Assembly: GCA_029782355.1 (NCBI GenBank)
Contig: JAKOUY010000016.1
Span: 744,001-808,000 of the forward strand
DNA: 64,000 nucleotides
Direction: 5' to 3'
Source: Actinomycetes bacterium
GTDB taxonomy: Bacteria; Actinomycetota; Acidimicrobiia; Acidimicrobiales; Ilumatobacteraceae
Shown: positions 1 to 8,262 of the stretch, one piece after another
How positions within the stretch are numbered: the stretch's first letter is position 1
Layout: each line of letters opens with the position of its first letter
Notes under the pieces: generated by a model
Databases searched by the model: none
The model's input: only the letters and a program-made list of their open reading frames with translations
Told to the model about the DNA's origin: nothing
Program-made: the position numbers and the translations under genes

Positions 1-226
1 CGGCCTCGCCGCTGGCGCCAAGGGCCGCGACACCCTCCTCCCGCTGCTGATGCTGCCGGTGGTCGTCCCGGTCCTGATCGGTGCGACGCGATCCACCGAG
101 GCCGCGTTCGGCACAGGAGGCATCGGCATGACGGAAGGTTGGGCGTGGGTCGCGCTGGTCGGCGCCTTCGCCGCCCTGGCCGTCGGGGGTGGCGCGCTGG
201 CGTTCGGCGCGCTGTTGGAGGAATGA
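1..226 (+). CDS. ccmB: Heme exporter protein CcmB, C-terminal end (partial)
   Basis: The reading frame is open from base 2 and ends at TGA 224-226. It gives the last 74 residues of a protein whose start lies outside the window. The segment has two hydrophobic stretches (LLPLLMLPVVVPVLIGA and WVALVGAFAALAVGGGALAFGALL), which fits the final membrane helices of CcmB, the permease subunit of the CcmAB transporter of cytochrome c maturation System I. The assignment depends mainly on context, because ccmC follows with an ATGA overlap and ccmD-E-F-G-H come next. It acts in the cytoplasmic membrane with CcmA and CcmC to load CcmE with heme. Confidence 0.8.
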   Translation, partial: GLAAGAKGRDTLLPLLMLPVVVPVLIGATRSTEAAFGTGGIGMTEGWAWVALVGAFAALAVGGGALAFGALLEE

Positions 227-981
227 TGGGTCGAGCTATGCCCGCGCCGTCGACGACCCGCAACGTGACCGGGACGCGCTTCACCCGCGGCCTGGGCATC
301 GCCACCCTGGCCTCGATCGGGCTGCTCGCCGTGCTCGGCCTGGTCGTCACCCCGGCCGACGCGGTGCAGCGCAACGGGGTGCGGATCATGTACGTCCACG
401 TGCCCTCGGTGTGGCTGGCCTACCTGGCCTTCGTGGTCACCGGGGTCGCAAGCGCGGCGTACCTGTGGCCGCGTACCCGCTCGCTGACCTGGGATCGCAT
501 CGCCGGGGCCAGCGCCGAGATCGGCGTGCTCTACGTCGCCATCACCCTGGTGACCGGCAGCCTGTGGGGCCGGCTGTCGTGGGGGCGCTATTGGGTGTGG
601 GACGCCCGGCTGACCACCACGGCGCTGCTGTTCGTCACCTACCTCGGCTACCTGGCCGTGCGCGGGTTGGGCGGGACGCACCCGCAGCGAGCCCGGCGCA
701 GCGCGCTGGTGGCGATGTTCGCCGTCGTCGAGATCCCGCTGGTGCACTTCAGTGTGCAGCGCTGGAACACCCTGCATCAGGAGGAGAGCATCGCCAAGGG
801 GGAGATCAACGGGCTGATGCTGTTCGCCATCTTCTGGGGGGTCGTCGCCTTCACCCTGCTGTACGTGTGGTTGCTGCTGCACCGCCAGCGGGTGATGGCC
901 ATGGAGGACGCCGTCGAGGATCGCGGTCTCGACCGGGCGCTGGTGGAACGCCGGGCGGAGGCGTTGGTGGGTCGGACATGA
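223..981 (+). CDS. ccmC: Heme transporter CcmC (cytochrome c maturation)
   Basis: An integral membrane protein of about 252 residues that presents heme to the chaperone CcmE. Six hydrophobic segments are visible. The WWD-type heme-handling motif appears as WGRYWVWDARLT between segments, with flanking histidines in YVHVPS and PLVHFSVQRW, as in CcmC. Length matches the family. I chose ATG 223 because it overlaps the ccmB stop (ATGA), the same coupling used throughout this operon; a second ATG follows at 226 and another at 238. The open frame continues upstream inside ccmB, but that part is not CcmC-like. Confidence 0.92.
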   Translation: MMGRAMPAPSTTRNVTGTRFTRGLGIATLASIGLLAVLGLVVTPADAVQRNGVRIMYVHVPSVWLAYLAFVVTGVASAAYLWPRTRSLTWDRIAGASAEIGVLYVAITLVTGSLWGRLSWGRYWVWDARLTTTALLFVTYLGYLAVRGLGGTHPQRARRSALVAMFAVVEIPLVHFSVQRWNTLHQEESIAKGEINGLMLFAIFWGVVAFTLLYVWLLLHRQRVMAMEDAVEDRGLDRALVERRAEALVGRT

Positions 982-1109
982 CCACGACGTTCGTCGTGCT
1001 CAGCTACCTGCTCACCTTCGGGGGCACCGCCGCGCTGGTGGCGGCGATGGTGCACCGTGGCCGGCGTCTGGCCCGCCAGGTGCCGCCGGAGGACCGCCCG
1101 TGGACCTGA
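978..1109 (+). CDS. ccmD: CcmD-like small membrane protein
   Basis: A 43-residue protein starting at ATG 978, which overlaps the ccmC stop. It has one membrane helix (VVLSYLLTFGGTAALVAAMV) followed by a basic segment (HRGRRLARQ), the typical CcmD layout. CcmD helps release holo-CcmE from the CcmABC complex. It is too short for most gene finders. Its position between ccmC and ccmE is the strongest support, since the sequence itself is too short for firm homology. Confidence 0.75.
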   Translation: MTTTFVVLSYLLTFGGTAALVAAMVHRGRRLARQVPPEDRPWT

Positions 1110-1600
1110 AGCCGCGTGCGCTCGAGCCGCTGGACCCCACCCCGCCGCGCCGGCGTCGGTGGGGAGCGATCCTTGCCCTGGTGCTGGTCCTTGCCGCCGG
1201 CGGGGTGATCGTGGCCAAGTTCCTCACCGACGCCCTCGACTACTACTGCAACGTCGAGGACGTCGGCCACAAGTCGGGCTGCGAGGCCGACCGGCCGATC
1301 CGGATCCAGGGGTTCGTCAAGGAAGGCACCAAGAAGATCGTCGACGGCATCACCACCTTCACGATCGTGTCCACCGAGAACCACCGCGACAGCTACCCGG
1401 TCGAGTACGACGGCGTCCCGGCCAGCGAGATCTTCCAGGACTGCGTGCGGGTCGTGGTCCACGGCCAGCTGCGTGACGGCCGCTTCTTCGGCGACAACGT
1501 CGACGTCAAGCACGACACCAAGTACCAGTCCGCCGACCAGGCCGAACAGAAGAGCGAGCGCAGCGCAGCATGCCTGCAGCTACAACTGCCGCAACCCTGA
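1100..1600 (+). CDS. ccmE: Cytochrome c maturation heme chaperone CcmE
   Basis: A 166-residue periplasm-facing heme chaperone. It starts at GTG 1100, overlapping ccmD by 10 bp. An N-terminal anchor helix (about residues 21-40) is followed by the OB-fold domain. The heme-binding motif HxxxY is present as KHDTKY, with His138 for covalent heme attachment and Tyr142. So it is the classical His-type CcmE, not the Cys-type found in some archaea and sulfate reducers. Two extra cysteines (C50, C61) lie just after the anchor. The C-terminal tail runs 31 bp into ccmF. Confidence 0.93.
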   Translation: MDLKPRALEPLDPTPPRRRRWGAILALVLVLAAGGVIVAKFLTDALDYYCNVEDVGHKSGCEADRPIRIQGFVKEGTKKIVDGITTFTIVSTENHRDSYPVEYDGVPASEIFQDCVRVVVHGQLRDGRFFGDNVDVKHDTKYQSADQAEQKSERSAACLQLQLPQP

Positions 1601-3594
1601 ACACCGCCCTCGGGTCGGGGGCGCTGCTGCTCGGGTTGACGGCGTCGCTGCTGGGCGCCGGCGTGCTGGTCACCGGCATCCGCCTGGGCAACGCCCGCCT
1701 GACGCGTGGGGCGGTGACCTACGGATGGATGGTGTTCGGGGCCGCGGTGCTGGCCGTGGTGATGATGGAGCGGGCGCTGATCACCCGCGACTTCTCGGTC
1801 AAGTACGTGCAGCAGGTCGGGTCGGCGGCCACCCCGCCGCTCTTCAACGTGGCCGCGCTCTGGAGCGCGCTGGAGGGCAGCATCCTGCTGTGGATCCTGG
1901 TGCTCAGCGTCTACCTGGCGGCCGTGATCCGCCGGTACCGAAGGCGGATGGACGACCCGCTCATCGCCTGGGCGATGGTGGTCATGTTCGTGGTGTCGGC
2001 CTTCTTCTTCCTGTTGGCCAGCGGGCCGGCCAACGCCTTCCAGAACGCCGGGACCCCGGACCCGTCGAGCTGCTGCCGCGGCCCCAACCCGCTGCTGCAG
2101 AACCACGTGCTGGTCGTCTTCCACCCGCCGTTGCTGTACCTCGGGTACGTGGGCGTCACCGTTCCGTTCGCCTTCGCCATCGCCGCGCTGATCACCGGGC
2201 GGGTCGGCGAGGGCTGGCTGGTGCAGACCCGCCGGTGGGCGCTGGCCGCGTGGGGCTTCCTCAGCGTCGGCATCCTGCTCGGAGGGTGGTGGAGCTATGA
2301 GGTCCTCGGGTGGGGCGGCATGTGGAACTGGGACCCGGTGGAGAATGCCAGCTTCCTGCCGTGGCTGACCCTCACCGCCTACCTCCACTCGGTCATGGTC
2401 CAGGAGCGCAAGGGCATGCTGCGGGTGTGGAACATCAGCCTGCTGGTGTCGACCTTCGCCCTCACCATCCTCGGGACGTTCCTGACCCGTAGCGGCATCG
2501 TCAACAGCGTCCACGCCTTCAGCAACGGCTCGATCGGCACCTACCTGTTGGGATTCTTCGGTCTCGTCGTGATCGTCTCGCTGGTGCTGATCGCCCGGCG
2601 CGGCGACCAGTTGCGCACGGCCGGCAGCATCCAGTCGCCGGTGTCCCGGGAGGGTGCGTTCCTGGCCAACAACATCGCCTTCGCCGTGTTCGCCGTGGTG
2701 GTGCTGGTGGGCACGGTGTTCCCGCTGGTGGTGGAGGCGCTCCAGGACCGCACGCTGGCCGTCGGTCCGCCGTTCTACAACTCGATGTCGACACCGCTCG
2801 GTCTGGCCCTGCTGTTCCTGATGGCGGTGGCCCCGGCCCTGCCGTGGCGGGAGACCGACGCGGCCACGCTGGGCGGGCGGCTGTTCTGGCCGGCGTGGAC
2901 CGGCGCCGCGGCGCTGGTGCTGGCTGTGGTCGTCGGGGTCGACACCTGGGCCTCGCTGGCGGCGTTCGCCCTCGGGGGGTTCGCCGGTGGGGCGGCCATC
3001 CGCCAGCTGTTCCTGGCGGTGCGGCGCCGCGGGTGGCACGGGCTCGTCGGACGCTCCAGCGGGGGCATGGTCGTCCACCTCGGCATCGTCCTCGTCGCTG
3101 TGGCGATGGTGGCCGGCAACGGCTTCTCGCGCAGCGCCGACCTGACCCTGGCGGTCGGCCGGCCGGTGGCGTTCGCCGGGCACACCTTCGAGCTGCGCGG
3201 CGTCGAGCAGTTCGCCACCCGCCGCGCCGTCGGCGTGCGCACACCGATCGCCATCGACGGTGGGCAGGCCTACGCCCCAGCCCTCACCAGCTACGTGGCC
3301 TTCGGGATGACCGTGCCGACCCCCAGCGTGCGCACCGGCCTGACCGGCGACCTGTACCTCGCGCTGGACAGCCAGACCCGCCCGTCGACAACCGAGACAC
3401 GGGTCAAGGTGTTCGTCAAGCCGCTGACCATGTGGATGTGGATCGGCGGGCTGCTGGTCGCGGTGGGGACGGCGCTGGCCCTGGCCGGGCGCAACCGGAC
3501 TCGGCGTGATGGCGTGGCGCAGCCGGTGGTGGATGCCGGCGTGCCCGACGTGCCCGACGTGCCCGACGTCGTGGAGGTCGGCGGTGGCGAGTGA
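1570..3594 (+). CDS. ccmF: Heme lyase subunit CcmF
   Basis: A 674-residue polytopic membrane protein, near the usual CcmF length. It forms the CcmFH heme lyase that attaches heme to the CXXCH motif of apocytochrome c. The WWD motif is at about residues 247-266 (GWGGMWNWDPVEN). Candidate heme-ligand histidines are seen at H179 and H185 (NHVLVVFHPPLLYLGYVG) and H273. The chosen ATG lies inside the end of ccmE; no other ATG occurs before the first helices. The end has an acidic DVPDVPDV repeat and overlaps ccmG by 11 bp. Confidence 0.95.
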   Translation: MPAATTAATLNTALGSGALLLGLTASLLGAGVLVTGIRLGNARLTRGAVTYGWMVFGAAVLAVVMMERALITRDFSVKYVQQVGSAATPPLFNVAALWSALEGSILLWILVLSVYLAAVIRRYRRRMDDPLIAWAMVVMFVVSAFFFLLASGPANAFQNAGTPDPSSCCRGPNPLLQNHVLVVFHPPLLYLGYVGVTVPFAFAIAALITGRVGEGWLVQTRRWALAAWGFLSVGILLGGWWSYEVLGWGGMWNWDPVENASFLPWLTLTAYLHSVMVQERKGMLRVWNISLLVSTFALTILGTFLTRSGIVNSVHAFSNGSIGTYLLGFFGLVVIVSLVLIARRGDQLRTAGSIQSPVSREGAFLANNIAFAVFAVVVLVGTVFPLVVEALQDRTLAVGPPFYNSMSTPLGLALLFLMAVAPALPWRETDAATLGGRLFWPAWTGAAALVLAVVVGVDTWASLAAFALGGFAGGAAIRQLFLAVRRRGWHGLVGRSSGGMVVHLGIVLVAVAMVAGNGFSRSADLTLAVGRPVAFAGHTFELRGVEQFATRRAVGVRTPIAIDGGQAYAPALTSYVAFGMTVPTPSVRTGLTGDLYLALDSQTRPSTTETRVKVFVKPLTMWMWIGGLLVAVGTALALAGRNRTRRDGVAQPVVDAGVPDVPDVPDVVEVGGGE

Positions 3595-4198
3595 CGGGGA
3601 GGCGCCCGATGCGACGCCCCCGGCCGACGGGACCGCTCCGCCGAGCGGCTCACGGCGGACCTCGTGGATCGCGCTCGGGGTCGCCGCCGTGGTGGCCGCC
3701 CTGTTCGTGATCCTGGCCATCGCCAAGCCCGACCGCGGGGAGGGCACCGGGGCGCGGCGGGTCGACTTCGCCGCCCCCGCGGTCGTCACCCAGACGATCG
3801 ACGCGGTGCCCTTCGACCTGGCCCAGCATCGTGGCCGGTGGGTGGTCTTCAACTTCTTCGCCAGCTGGTGCGGACCGTGCAAGCTGGAGCACCCGGAGCT
3901 GGTCACCTTCGCCTCCCAGCAGGCCCAGCTCGGTGGGGCGGGTGCCGAGCTGTACGCCGTGATCAACGACGACAGCGTCGACAACGTCCGCCGGTTCTTC
4001 GCCGACAACGGCGGCTCATGGCCGGTGCTGCGCGACGACGACGGCGCGATCGCCGTCGGCTTCGGCCAGACCAAGCCGCCAGAGACCTGGGTGGTCGATC
4101 CGGCGGGGGTGGTCCGCCTGCGGGTGATCGGGGCGGTCAATGGCACGCAGCTCTCGCAGTGGCTGCAGGAGCTGCGCGACGGGGCGGCGGTCGGCTGA
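3584..4198 (+). CDS. ccmG: Thiol:disulfide oxidoreductase, CcmG/DsbE type
   Basis: A 204-residue membrane-anchored thioredoxin-fold protein. After a Pro/Ala-rich N-terminus comes one membrane helix (about 28-48), then a TlpA/DsbE-like domain with the active-site motif WCGPC (C96, C99) and the later cis-proline region KPPETWVV. It should reduce the apocytochrome heme-binding cysteines on the outer face of the membrane. The frame is open upstream, but that part is a shadow of ccmF. GTG 3584 overlaps the ccmF stop region and gives a normal membrane anchor, so I prefer it. Confidence 0.92.
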   Translation: MASDGEAPDATPPADGTAPPSGSRRTSWIALGVAAVVAALFVILAIAKPDRGEGTGARRVDFAAPAVVTQTIDAVPFDLAQHRGRWVVFNFFASWCGPCKLEHPELVTFASQQAQLGGAGAELYAVINDDSVDNVRRFFADNGGSWPVLRDDDGAIAVGFGQTKPPETWVVDPAGVVRLRVIGAVNGTQLSQWLQELRDGAAVG

Positions 4199-5172
4199 TG
4201 GCGGGATGGCGCGGCCGGGGCGGGTGGTTGGTGCTGGCGCTGGTGGTGGTGACGGCGTTCGTCGTCGGCGTGGCCCGCGATGGCGGACCACGCTCGGCGG
4301 CGGAGCGGGCCGACGCGATCGCCCAGCGGGTGGCCTGCCCGGTCTGCAACGGCGAGTCGGTGTACGAGTCGCAGGTCGGCGCCTCGGTGCGGATCCGCAA
4401 CGAGATCCGCAAGCTGGTGGATGCCGGGCAGCTCGACGACCGCCAGATCGTGGCCACCATCGAGTCCCGCTTCCCGGGGACCGCCCTCGTGCCACGTAGC
4501 ACCGGTCTCGATGCGCTGGTGTGGGCGATCCCCACTGCGGTCGGGGTCACCGCCCTCGGCGGGGTCGCCCTGGCGATGCGTCGCTGGCGCGGCCGGCGGG
4601 TGCCCCGGCGCGCCGCGTGGATCGGTGGGCTGGTCATCGTCGCCGGGCTGGCCGGCTGGGCGGTGGCGGCCAACATCGGCGAGCGCGGCTCGGCGTCCGG
4701 CGGACCCGCCGCGCCCACGACGCCGGCGGATCCGGTGCAGGCCAAGCTGGCCGAGGCTCGGGCCCAGCTCGGCAGCAACCCCTCGGCGGCGGCTGACGCC
4801 TTCCTCGCCGTGTTGAAGATCGACCCGACGAACGCCGAGGCGAAGACCTACTCGGCCTGGCTGGTCGTGCTCCAGGGCCGCCAGACGGGCGCACCGCAAC
4901 TCGTCGAGGCGGGCCTCGCCGCCCTCCGCCGTGCGGTGCAGGCCAACCCGACCTACCCGGACGGGCACTGCTTCGTGGCCATCGCCAGCGCCCGGTTCCT
5001 GGCCACCCCCGACCCGGCCACGGCGCGCACCGAGGCCCAGGCCTGCATCGACCACGGCGTCAACCCGCAGATGCGCCCGATGATCGAGTCCCTCCTGACC
5101 CCCGACACCTCACCCCCGACGGCCCCCGCCACGCCGCCCCCACGTTCCCCCACCCCCGCCACTTCCCCCTGA
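4198..5172 (+). CDS. ccmH: CcmH-type apocytochrome reductase with C-terminal TPR (CcmI-like) region
   Basis: A 324-residue protein; ATG 4198 overlaps the ccmG stop by one base. Residues 1-25 form a membrane anchor. The CcmH motif ACPVC (C47, C50) is followed by the usual helical segment (residues 51-97), a second membrane segment, another helix near 145-160, and then a TPR-like region of about 100 residues resembling CcmI. So this is a CcmH-CcmI type fusion. The final 30 residues are almost all Pro, Thr and Ser. It ends the operon; the 48-bp repeat array follows. Confidence 0.9.
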   Translation: MAGWRGRGGWLVLALVVVTAFVVGVARDGGPRSAAERADAIAQRVACPVCNGESVYESQVGASVRIRNEIRKLVDAGQLDDRQIVATIESRFPGTALVPRSTGLDALVWAIPTAVGVTALGGVALAMRRWRGRRVPRRAAWIGGLVIVAGLAGWAVAANIGERGSASGGPAAPTTPADPVQAKLAEARAQLGSNPSAAADAFLAVLKIDPTNAEAKTYSAWLVVLQGRQTGAPQLVEAGLAALRRAVQANPTYPDGHCFVAIASARFLATPDPATARTEAQACIDHGVNPQMRPMIESLLTPDTSPPTAPATPPPRSPTPATSP

Positions 5173-5209
5173 TCCCCGCGCCGTCGGCCATCCCTCGACA
5201 CCCCACGGT

Positions 5210-5440
5210 CCCATGGGCGCGCAACCATCCGCGTGTGCACGTTTCCGCGCCCATGGGACCCGGAGTGATCACACCGGCGCCGGGTGTCCCTCGACGCCCC
5301 ACGGTCCCATGGGCGCGCAACAATCCGCCCGTGCACGGTTCCGCGCCCATGGGACCCGGATCGGTCACACCCGGCGAGTGAGCCGCCACGGGCCCATGGG
5401 CGCGCAACCATCCGCCCGTGCACGTTTCCGCGCCCATGGG
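5210..5440. repeat. Array A: three copies of a 48-bp inverted-repeat element
   Basis: Three copies at 5210-5257, 5306-5353 and 5393-5440. Each is exactly 48 bp: a 12-bp arm CCCATGGGCGCG, a 24-nt core, and the inverted arm CGCGCCCATGGG. The arms are identical in all copies and themselves contain the 8-bp palindrome CCCATGGG. Cores here begin CAACMATCCGC and end GTGCACGKTTC. The 39-48 bp between copies are also partly repeated (GGGACCCGGA after a copy, CCCCACGGT before one). The array fills the convergent spacer between ccmH and the SixA-like gene; I see no gene in 5173-5499. Two more copies lie at 62479-62778. Confidence 0.95.
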
Positions 5441-5499
5441 GGTTGGGAAGGTCGCTTGGGCCGGGTTCGGGTGGGGGCGGGTCGGGCGTGCCGCGGCGG

Positions 5500-5964
5500 T
5501 CAGTCCTCGGGGGGAGGCCAGGACGCGGCCGTGGTGATCTGGCCGTGACCGTCGCGCTCGAGGACCCACACGCTGGCCTTGCGCCAGTCGGCCACGGTGG
5601 TGAACTGGCAACCACGACGCTGCAGGGCCTGCATGGTCTCGGGGATCACATCGCCATGGCTGCACAGCACCGAGCCGTCCGGGACCGAGGCGAGCAGCTC
5701 GAGGGCCCCGTCGTAGCCGCTGTTCTCCGCCAGTCGTTCGTCGGTGTTCACCACCGTTCCGCGACGGTGGGCGAGCGGTTCGAGGGTCTGGACGCAGCGC
5801 ACGTACGGGCTGGCGATCAACTCGCCGGCGCCGAGCTTGCGCAGCCGGTGGCCGATGGCATCGGCCTGGCGCCGGCCACGTTTGGACAGCGGGCGCAGCT
5901 GGTCGTCGCCGCTCCACTCGCTGCGGCTGCCTGCTTTGGCGTGGCGGACCAGATAGATGCTCAC
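5500..5964 (-). CDS. Histidine phosphatase family protein (SixA-like)
   Basis: A 154-residue protein starting at GTG 5964 with the N-terminal histidine phosphatase motif LVRHAKAG (His8 as phospho-acceptor). It also has SPYVRCVQT (R56) and the second catalytic histidine in CSHGDV (H103). The small size matches SixA-type enzymes, which remove phosphate from phosphohistidine or small phospho-compounds. The substrate is unknown. The open frame extends upstream to 6306, but that part is not phosphatase-like and overlaps the divergent SDR gene. A possible -10 (TAGTCT on the minus strand) lies at 5988-5993. Confidence 0.85.
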   Translation of the reverse strand: MSIYLVRHAKAGSRSEWSGDDQLRPLSKRGRRQADAIGHRLRKLGAGELIASPYVRCVQTLEPLAHRRGTVVNTDERLAENSGYDGALELLASVPDGSVLCSHGDVIPETMQALQRRGCQFTTVADWRKASVWVLERDGHGQITTAASWPPPED

Positions 5965-6048
5965 GACGCGGCCCGACTCACCCGAACAGACTAGACAGAG
6001 CGACCAGCGGGTCGCCCAGGCCGCAGCGAGACACCCGAGGAGGCCCCG

Positions 6049-6822
6049 GTGGAACACGACCCGATGAGTCCGCGCCAGCGGGTCGCCGTGGTCACCGGCG
6101 GAGGCACCGGGATCGGGGCCGGGATCGCCGCGGCGCTGGCCGACGACGGCGCCCACGTCGTCCTGGTCGGGCGGCGGGCGGAAGTGCTCGACCGGACGGC
6201 GGCGGCCCTCAACGAGGTGCGACCCGGCGCGGCATCGACCTTCGCCGCCGATGTGGCCGACGTCGGAGCCGTCCGTTCGCTGGTCGACCATCTCGGCCGG
6301 TCCCACGGCACCATCGACGTGCTGGTGAACAACGCCGGTGGTGCCGACCGGCGGCCGATCGACTCGCTGGAGTCGTTGGTGGCCCAGTGGCAGAACACCT
6401 TCCAGGTCAACCTGATCAGCGCCGTGCTGACCACTGCGGCCATCTCGCCCATCCTGCGCAGCCCGGGTGGGCGGGTGATCGCCGTCTCGTCGGCGTCAGC
6501 GTTCGGCCGGGGCGGCAACGTGGCCTACGCCTCGTCCAAGGCGGCCATGAACCGGTGGATCCAGACCGTGGCCTCCGAGCTCGGCCCGAGAGGGATCACC
6601 GCCAACGTCGTGGTCCCCGGGTTCGTCCCGGACACCGAGCTGTACGGGCCGGACGGCGCCGGCGACGCCTACCGCCAGCGAGTGGTACCGGGGATCGCGG
6701 TCGGTCGCGTCGGGACGCCGGCCGACATCGGTGCCGTCGTCCGCTTCCTCGCCTCCCCGGCAGCGTCCTGGGTGTCCGGTGCCTGCTACGTCGCCGACGG
6801 CGGTCAGCGCATCCCCGGCTGA
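6049..6822 (+). CDS. Short-chain dehydrogenase/reductase (SDR)
   Basis: A classical 257-residue SDR. The nucleotide-binding motif TGGGTGIG is at residues 16-23, NNAGG at 94-98, catalytic Ser in VIAVSSAS near 147-148, and the YxxxK pair is Y160/K164 (YASSK). The C-terminal ASWVSGACYVADGGQ is also typical. It should be an NAD(P)-dependent oxidoreductase in the cytoplasm; the substrate cannot be read from sequence. Start is GTG 6049 or ATG 6064; both leave the fold intact. It is transcribed divergently from the SixA-like gene. Confidence 0.88.
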   Translation: MEHDPMSPRQRVAVVTGGGTGIGAGIAAALADDGAHVVLVGRRAEVLDRTAAALNEVRPGAASTFAADVADVGAVRSLVDHLGRSHGTIDVLVNNAGGADRRPIDSLESLVAQWQNTFQVNLISAVLTTAAISPILRSPGGRVIAVSSASAFGRGGNVAYASSKAAMNRWIQTVASELGPRGITANVVVPGFVPDTELYGPDGAGDAYRQRVVPGIAVGRVGTPADIGAVVRFLASPAASWVSGACYVADGGQRIPG

Positions 6823-6831
6823 ACGGCGGCG

Positions 6832-8262
6832 TCACCCGCCGAGCAGCGCCACGGTTTCGTCGACGGCTGGCGTGAACCGTGTCCCGCCGCCGTCGACGGT
6901 GACCGAAACCAGGCTCGGCGCAGCGAACCAAGTGCCCACGTCCGTCACCATCTCTAGCCCGGCTCCACCTTCCGAGCCACGGAGGCGGTGGTGTCCCGGC
7001 ACCCAGGCGAAGGTCCACGGCGTCCCATCGATGCGCACCGAGTAGGCCACGCCTCCGAGGTCCGATCGCTGACCTGTGAGTTCGTTGGAGCAGGCGGTCA
7101 CGTGTCGGCCGACGCACAACACGGGTCCCGACCCGGCCGCCCGGATCTCCAGAGAGGTCCCGTCGCTCAGGGTGGCACGGTCGGTCAGCGGTCGTTGGCG
7201 AGCGCCGTGCACGACGTGCTGGCGCAATGTGGCCAGGTGAGTCAGGTCGGAGACCTCGATGGTCGCGGCCACGGCGAGCACGTCCGCCTCCCGACTTGGC
7301 TGACCGAACACCGCGACCAGGTCAGGGCCCTGGATCCACCCGACTTCCCCGTCGGAGATGACGACGGTCCTGCCGTTCGCGAGTACTTGGCGTGGGTTGG
7401 CCGTGGTGGAGCGGGCCTCAAGGGACTCGAGGGTCTCGCCGTACCAGTTGGGAAGGACCTGGACGACCACTCTCGCGCCTGCCGGATCGCTGAGGATGAA
7501 CGACAGGTGCAGTGCCCCGGTCGGCGGGCGAGGCGCCGATGGGATGGCGTGGAACGACAGCCGTTCCGGCGCGGGCAGGGTGACTCCGGGTCCGGTTGTG
7601 GTGTCGATCAGTCGGGTGGCCTCCGCAACGTGCGTCAGCTCCGTGGTGGACAGCCCGTGGGCGCGTAGGCGCAGCATGACATCGCCTTCGCGCCACTCGA
7701 CCCGACGGGTCGGCCCGCCCTCGGGTTCGATCCAAGCCGGCGCCCCGTGGACCGTGGCATTCGGCGACTCGATCCGCGCCTCGGCGGGGACGACCCTCGC
7801 CACGAGCCCGATCCAGCCGGTCAGGACGCCGTCACCGGTGCGCCGGACGTACTGCACGTGCGCAGAGCGGTCTTCGCCGTCCGGACCGGTCTGCTCCGCA
7901 CTCAGACTCGTCAGCTCGAATTCGCCCACGGTTGCTGGAGGCTGAGGGACGCGGACCGCCGAGACCGGGGACGGGTCGACGTGGTTCGATCCGGGGACGG
8001 ACGCTGGTGCGGTGACCGACGCCTGCTGCCGACGGATCAGGCCGACGGCCGTCCCGGCGATCAGCATGACTGCGGCGGCGAGGCTCAACCAACCGTTGCG
8101 ACTGCGGCGGGAGGCGGCGGCGCGCCGGTGGCCAGCTTCGGACCGTCGCCGGTCGGCCGGCTGCACGGTCACGCTGTCGTCCGCGAGGACGGTGTCGAAG
8201 GCGGCGCGCAGGCGGGCCCCGAGCTCGGCTTCGAGATCGGCCAGGCGGGCAAGATCGGTCAC
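6832..8262 (-). CDS. Membrane-anchored protein paired with ECF sigma factor (putative anti-sigma/sensor)
   Basis: A 476-residue protein. A cytoplasmic N-terminus of about 55 residues ends in many arginines, followed by one membrane helix (57-76) and a large extracytoplasmic part of about 400 residues. Its GTG start overlaps the sigma gene stop (GTGA), so the two are translationally coupled. By position it is a candidate anti-sigma factor or sensor for that sigma factor. I see no HxxxCxxC zinc anti-sigma motif. The outer part matches no domain I recognise. The role is inferred from gene order only. Confidence 0.65.
   Translation of the reverse strand: MTDLARLADLEAELGARLRAAFDTVLADDSVTVQPADRRRSEAGHRRAAASRRSRNGWLSLAAAVMLIAGTAVGLIRRQQASVTAPASVPGSNHVDPSPVSAVRVPQPPATVGEFELTSLSAEQTGPDGEDRSAHVQYVRRTGDGVLTGWIGLVARVVPAEARIESPNATVHGAPAWIEPEGGPTRRVEWREGDVMLRLRAHGLSTTELTHVAEATRLIDTTTGPGVTLPAPERLSFHAIPSAPRPPTGALHLSFILSDPAGARVVVQVLPNWYGETLESLEARSTTANPRQVLANGRTVVISDGEVGWIQGPDLVAVFGQPSREADVLAVAATIEVSDLTHLATLRQHVVHGARQRPLTDRATLSDGTSLEIRAAGSGPVLCVGRHVTACSNELTGQRSDLGGVAYSVRIDGTPWTFAWVPGHHRLRGSEGGAGLEMVTDVGTWFAAPSLVSVTVDGGGTRFTPAVDETVALLGG

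Noticed and set aside
1393-5055. 1220-codon open frame on the minus strand opposite the ccm operon
   Set aside because: High GC at third positions opens antisense frames. Its translation is rich in Arg, Gly, His and Gln without any domain, while the plus strand encodes a complete, recognisable operon.
5210-5440. Array A as a CRISPR array
   Set aside because: Copies are themselves palindromic with variable cores, the intervals are themselves partly repeated rather than unique, and no cas gene is in the window.
5213-5548. Open frames in array A translating repeated MGAQPSA...RFRAHG peptides
   Set aside because: The peptide repeats come from the DNA palindromes and appear in several frames and both strands; no ribosome binding site or promoter supports translation.
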